This document shows positions 59,389 through 64,000 of a stretch of 64,000 nt of DNA, piece by piece. How positions within the stretch are numbered: the first letter of the stretch is position 1; each line of letters starts with the position of its first letter. Position numbers and translations under genes: made by a program. The stretch covers positions 99,729,963 to 99,793,962 of the forward strand of contig CM043945.1 in NCBI GenBank assembly GCA_014529385.2, read 5' to 3'. This DNA is from Adiantum capillus-veneris (lineage: Eukaryota; Streptophyta; Polypodiopsida; Polypodiales; Pteridaceae). The notes under the pieces were generated by a model that was not told where the DNA came from, ran no database searches, and saw only the letters and a program-made list of their open reading frames with translations.

Positions 59389-61315
59389 GAAAAATGGCTC
59401 AAAAATGAAAATGTGTGACGGTTCCTGTTAATATTGACTTTTCAAGTGATGATAAGAGAAAATGGTACTTAGACATTTATAGAGTGCAAGGTGCACAATT
59501 TCATAAAGTGCATGTCTTTGTGGCTAGTGACGAAGATGAGAATAGATTTGATGATCTGGGGCAGGTAGTCTCTGCCCCGGGGGATTCACCATGAAAAACT
59601 TACCGCACCATGTAAGTGCAGCAGGGGAGGGGTATTTTTTTACAAATTACATAAGCGTATAAGTTAGGGTATCACATTTTGGGGGAGGGGGACCTGACTT
59701 GGGTTGATTACTTGTAACGATTGATCATCGGTGTGCATTAGAACTCGAATGAGTTTTAAGAAAGTTTTTTTATCACATCACACATCAAATTTTGCATCAA
59801 GCCGATCATAGATAAAGGCTGATTTGGAGCAGGTCAAGGGTTGATTTACACCAGCTTTGGATGGGTCAAAATTGGATGAGTAGTCAGAGTGCAGGCTGAT
59901 CGTGCACATAGTTTGACAAACTTACAAAAATTGAGGGTACGTCTAATTATCAATAGAAGTGGTTCCCTAATACATTGTCAGTCACTATGCTACACACTCT
60001 TTGACTAGTTTTACTTAGTTACATCATCTGAGACCTAAATTTTATATGTAAGATAGGGGTATGATAGTTTTCTTTCTTGATTTTAGTATAAGGGTAGAAA
60101 GGGGGTCATATTCCCTAATATGAGTTGTATATAGGGGTTTTATAAAAGTTGTCCGCTCGGCAGGTGGCGTCGCATTTTGTACATAGAGTGAATCCCCCGG
60201 GGTCTCTGCAAGTGTTTCGACAACTAAAGGACATCTTGACATTGAGTGCATTAACATTGGGATACCTAGAAAAACTGCGTACCAACTATTGGCAAATTTC
60301 TATGCCATTGAAAAAATGGTCAAAGACAAGGAAGAGACAATGCTTTCACGAGGTTGGGATGTTAATGAAGATCTATTTGATATCACTGCAGATAGGCTAC
60401 AAGATGCAATTATTATTTCTTTGAAAGGCAAGCAAGTGAAGAATAAGGAATCAATTAAGAAGACCAAAACTAAAAAGGCAAGGGGTGTTACAACAGCTGG
60501 CATTGCAGATGTAGATAAGTCCATTTTGAGATCAAAGGACACAAGCAATCAACCCTTATTAAGTTTTGTGGAGCCTGATCGCCACTAGAGAACGAGGTCC
60601 AAAAAGCAAAGAAGAGTGCTACAAGAGGCATGGAAAAGTATTCGGCATACTTCCATTTCAAGTATAAGGAATACGAGATTCTCGTCACTAATTGTTTTCT
60701 TGCTCTTGATCATTATAATTGTCGTCAGCTAAAGCCTGATCAAGTACAAAATTGTATGCTCTTCTTTGGAGCAAGTGCAAATCGGCCTTCATCATGTGCT
60801 TATCTAATTCTTGTAAAGAATTGTGGCCAAAAGTGTGGAGTTCCAATGACACCTACTGAGGTAGAAGAAGAAAGACTTGTGGAATACAAGTTTTGGATCA
60901 TTGATGGACAACACTCAATTTATGCAGCCAAAATGTTAAGATTTCAAGAAATGAAAAATGATGGTGGCTCCCAAGATCTAATACAAGTCTATGAGAAAAC
61001 AAAGGCCCGGATTGTTATAGATCCATCCCCACAAGTTGCAACAGCCATAGAAAATGAGGAGGCCAAGGTGCTATATGTTAAGCAACCTTACAGTGACATT
61101 CTCAAGCATCTTCGTAGTCAGTGGATATTTCAAAAATTCCCATCACATCCAAACATTGTTGGAAAGGAAGGTGCAGAATCTCTCACACCTTGGGATGTAA
61201 GTTTTCTTTTTCTTTCTCCCTCGTGGTTATATAATGATAAAACAACTAAATTTCTTAGATTTAATTTTTTTTGGTTTTGTAGGCATTTCTTAAAATGGCA
61301 AGGATTTTTCATTAG
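59389..61315 (+). pseudogene. ParB/DGQHR-like gene, paralogue disrupted by a DNA transposon
   Basis: The exon begins at an acceptor (TTTTCTTCAATTTCAG) matching the minus-strand paralogue. It encodes RKWYLDIYRVQGAQFHKVHV, is interrupted at 59,576-60,201 by an inserted element, and resumes with STTKGHLDIECINIGIP, KEETMLSRGWDV and ITADRLQDAIII. WIIDGQHSIYAAK (near 60,895-60,933) marks the ParB/sulfiredoxin-like domain. The exon ends TPWD with donor GTAAGT at 61,197. An 86-base intron follows, and then AFLKMARIFH and a stop. The paralogue's next exon begins AFLRLARM, so homology ends after about eight codons. There are two further frame lesions, one near 59,410 and one near 60,585 where a stop follows VEPDRH. 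Clearly a pseudogene. Confidence 0.8.
59576..60201. mobile_element. 626-bp non-autonomous DNA transposon with 8-bp target duplication
   Basis: Perfect 14-base terminal inverted repeats, CCCGGGGGATTCAC, bound the element. GTCTCTGC occurs directly outside both ends (59,568-59,575 and 60,202-60,209). Removing the element and one GTCTCTGC restores the reading frame that aligns with the minus-strand paralogue. No coding frame is present. An 8-bp duplication fits hAT, P or KDZ-type transposases; the GGG-rich end is not typical of plant hAT elements. Confidence 0.9.
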
Positions 61316-61338
61316 AAAATTTTGGAGGTTATTTGGAG

Positions 61339-61451
61339 TGTTGTAGCTATATAGAGAGCCCACACTCATGCTATATATAGCTAGGAGTCCCCACTATATA
61401 TGTGTACTCAATGTGTGCTCTAGAAACACTTTGGGGATTGCATATGACGGT

Positions 61452-61512
<61 letters not shown>

Positions 61513-61544
61513 GTCTACTTGAGCTCTCTCCCTTCGGTTCAACA
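61339..61544 (+). repeat. Copia-type LTR (about 206 bp) with CT microsatellite
   Basis: Begins TGTTG and ends CAACA, perfect short inverted ends. It contains TATATATAG (near 61,373) and a CT run of about 54 bases (61,455-61,508). The primer site follows directly. It starts only about 24 bases after the stop of the ParB-like pseudogene. Confidence 0.8.
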
Positions 61545-61558
61545 TGGTATTAGAGCGG
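61545..61558 (+). promoter_or_regulatory. Copia primer-binding site (one mismatch)
   Basis: TGGTATTAGAGCGG differs by one base (T for C) from TGGTATCAGAGC over the first 12 positions. It abuts the LTR end, as expected for an initiator-Met tRNA primer. Confidence 0.8.
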
Positions 61559-62134
61559 TGGTCACATGGGCACACTCGACAATTTTGAAGATCTTCATCA
61601 CAAGGAAGATGAGTTATTTATTTTTGTTTTCACAAATTGTTTTGAAAAAACGTACGCTTTTTTGTTTGTTTTGTTCATTGCTCTTTTGTATGGAAGAAGA
61701 AAAAGCGTTCAAGCAGATTTGTAGTTGGCATAGCTTGCACGATTGTTTTTGTAGCAAGGTGAGGAAGCCGGACAAGGTTAATCCAGCAGAGGCAAGATTT
61801 GATTTGGTGCCACGTCGTTTTGAGAGAATATCCTCAACATGACCGCGCTGCTCTAGCTTGTTAGTCCGTGTGGTGTCGCGGTCCAATCATGGAAAACCTG
61901 CTAGGTTCTAGAAGTTGTTTATTGGTGTGCATAAACCAATTACAACCTTATAGAGTGAGAAAAATATAAAAACATATATATATAATAGATGTAGTGCTCA
62001 CCCACTCTGTTTTGAACCTAATGTGGAGGATTGTACGAACTTGTACAAGTGGTAGAAGCATGTGGTGAAGGTGTCAACTCGTCAACACCTAAGGTACGCA
62101 TCTCTAGTGGTCAAATCAGTTCCTTACACCCGAC
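61559..62134. other. Copia leader or gag remnant and unassigned sequence
   Basis: After the primer site a short frame starts ATGGGCACACTCGAC and stays open for about 50 codons, but no gag motif is visible. From about 61,850 the DNA is unassigned up to the start of homology with the pol-less retrotransposon. Confidence 0.35.
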
Positions 62135-64000
62135 ATGGATAATAACAATAGGCCAAAAGTATTTCCTTTCTATTTCTTGCAATACATGCATGTAAACGTG
62201 TATATTGATAGGAAGATATTCTACCAACAAAAGATTGTTTTTCTATTCGGGGAAGAAATGCTTGATGAAATCCTTAGATCCCCATGTCCCATCATCTTGA
62301 CCCTTCTGGATTACTACCACTCTTTTCATGTAAGAATCTTTATTCTTCTCTAGCTTTGTGATCCAATTTTATCCTCTTTTAATCTATCCACCCAAACCTG
62401 TAAAGAGCCGCTATAATCCGCTAATGTCATTTGTGGGAAAAAAAAAAGAGTTTGTAATTCCTGAGTTACTACCATGGCAAGTGTTTCTTTCCCCATGTTT
62501 AGTGGAAAGAAGGGAGAAGACATCACCACCGACTTTCTGGATGACTTCGACATCGCTTGTGTGGTTTCCAACAAGGATGACAACGCCTCACGGCTACAAA
62601 TTTTTCCTCTACTGATGAAAGTAGAGGCCAAGTCTTAGTACAATTCTTTGCCCCAAGCTACCAAAAATGCATGGGATGTACTACGTGTTGCCTTTGTGAT
62701 CAAGAGGTTTGGTGGAGGCACAACCTCAGAAAAGTTATGGCAACTGGACGGCATTAAAGCATGGAGGTCTGCTAGAGTATGCCACTTACGAGTCCAAGTT
62801 TGTGGATTTGTGGGAGCGATTGGTTGCCTCACTGGAGGAAGGTGCAGGAGCGCCTAATCTCCTGAAAAAGGACCGTTTCATTGCTAGCCTGTGGTTGCTG
62901 CTGAAGGAGAAGGTGAAGGGGAGGTTCCTTGCAACGTATGAGTTGGCAGTGGAAGTAGCCCGCCTTAAAGACAAAAATCTATGCATGCAAGCAAGAGTCA
63001 ACAAGTCAGAGGAATCAAGCTCATTCGGACTAACCACAATGACTGCAACAACCGTTCATAGAACCCAACCACAAGAGGACTCGGACGAGCAAGAAGACCT
63101 GCTGAGTCACATCACTACCCAACTCGAGAGTTTATCTGTGCATCTGGTGCAGTAAGGGCATGCACCTGTCAAAAATCTAGAGCAAGGAAGAAGAAAATGA
63201 AGGCAAAACCAAGAGTATCACTGCTATAATTGCGGGGAAGATGGCCATGGCATGTACTACTGCCTACATCCAAGAAGACAGAATTTCAATAGAGGAGGAA
63301 GGCATAATCAAATCTCTCCACCAACGCAAGACCACCGCTGCCCAGGCAACCAATCTCACCTACTCAAATCCCACCACCAACCGTGCAACCACAGCTAGCT
63401 CCATGAGTTCAATTCCTACATCCACCGATGCAACCACCGCCACAATCACCACTTACACTCATCCTACGCCCACCCCCAATTGGAACGCGCACACCAAGTG
63501 TCATTGGCCTTGTAGAAGAGGTCAAGATGAGGATAACATAAGAAGGATCAAGGGAGAAGTCTGTTTAAAGGACTGAAGCAGTGGAACAAGAGGTTAAAGA
63601 ATCAAAATATGCTACCCCAGTGAGGGAGGTAAGTCAAGAAAATTGCGTTACAAATGCTAGTACATCTCTGACCTTGGATGAAATAGACACCAAATCAATC
63701 AATCAGCAGCATTGGGCAGTAAGGGTAAGAAGGTGTAAAGTGTTGATCAAGCCTCGCAAGAGTAAGAGGAATGCAAAGAGCATGGAAGATACACGAGAAG
63801 AGGAAGACCAACCAGCTAGTAAGGCTTTGTAGAAGATGGACAACATATCAAGCAAAGTGGAGGGCTTTGAAAATAGAAGCCTTTGCACCAGCATGGACCA
63901 AGAACAGTGTAGCAAGCTAAAGGAATCTTGCATCAAGGAAGTTTCACCAGAGGACCACAACAAAGAGGTAAGCATGGCTGAAGGTTTGGAGCTGGATAGT
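62135..64000 (+). pseudogene. Second, broken copy of the pol-less retrotransposon interior (pre-gag frame and Gag)
   Basis: Homologous to the 50.6-48.7 kb region on the other strand and continuing to the window edge. 62,135-62,353 encodes MHVNVYIDRKIFYQQKIVFL, matching the pre-gag frame. Gag starts at ATG 62,474 (MASVSFPMFSGKKGEDITTD). A TAG replaces Trp in the AKSWYN motif near 62,636, and a frameshift near 62,745 splits FGGGTTSEKLWQL from LLEYATYESKFVDLWERL. More shifts occur near 63,155-63,240, and a TAG lies near 63,830. No LTR of this family is seen on its left, so it is 5' truncated or rearranged. Confidence 0.85.

Noticed and set aside
59575-60202. Interpreting the interruption of the plus ParB-like exon as an intron (CAG then GTAGTC; GCAAG at the right)
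   Set aside because: Splicing at those sites leaves the frame shifted by one base, whereas removing the element plus one 8-bp duplication restores it exactly. Terminal inverted repeats support a transposon.
61402-61842. 146-codon frame with a long Leu-Ser run
   Set aside because: The run is the CT microsatellite inside a copia LTR; the frame crosses the LTR border and primer site.

Overview
The window looks like nuclear DNA of a land plant with a large, repeat-rich genome. The evidence is spliceosomal introns with normal GT..AG borders, copia-type LTRs with initiator-Met primer sites, a plant-style L1-like LINE, and kilobases of satellite. A seed-free plant such as a fern, lycophyte or moss is my best guess, because the DUF7869-like and DGQHR-type proteins look more like what I know from those lineages. 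That is inference. There is no prokaryotic operon, CRISPR array or recognisable RNA gene.

Layout. 0.6-3.1 kb: a 3'-truncated copia element on the minus strand. 6.0-19.2 kb: a minus-strand series of exons. Reading down the minus strand these are a ParB/DGQHR-like exon, an unrecognised 413-codon exon, a SET-domain exon, an FCP1/NIF (HAD) exon with a SAP-like tail, and a second FCP1/NIF exon. They are separated and flanked by satellite arrays. 19.3-32.1 kb: a satellite block whose centre (about 23.4-31.5 kb) is a homogenised array of 425/442-bp units. 32.1-34.3 kb: AT-rich and microsatellite DNA that may hold the 5' regions of divergent genes. 34.3-38.9 kb: more satellite, then a plus-strand DUF7869-like gene with a transposase-like signature and an internal lesion. 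39.8-45.1 kb: a 5'-truncated LINE (minus strand) carrying a fold-back element. 46.2-53.2 kb: a complete LTR retrotransposon without pol (minus strand). 55.2-59.1 kb: a second satellite with about 220-bp units. 59.4-61.3 kb: a plus-strand paralogue of the ParB/DGQHR-like exon, broken by a 626-bp DNA transposon with an 8-bp target duplication. 61.3 kb to the end: a copia-type LTR and a broken second copy of the LTR retrotransposon's internal region.

Two observations stand out. First, both copies of the ParB/DGQHR-like exon start at a conserved splice acceptor and have kilobases of satellite directly upstream. The arrays differ in unit length (425/442 versus about 220 bp) but share one core, GGMCAAGTGGTGGAYCT, in the sense direction of the gene. 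Second, ParB-like, SET, catalytically altered HAD and DUF7869-like genes lie together in this satellite landscape. They may be parts of one large mobile or repeat-maintaining locus. I can propose this but cannot prove it from one window.
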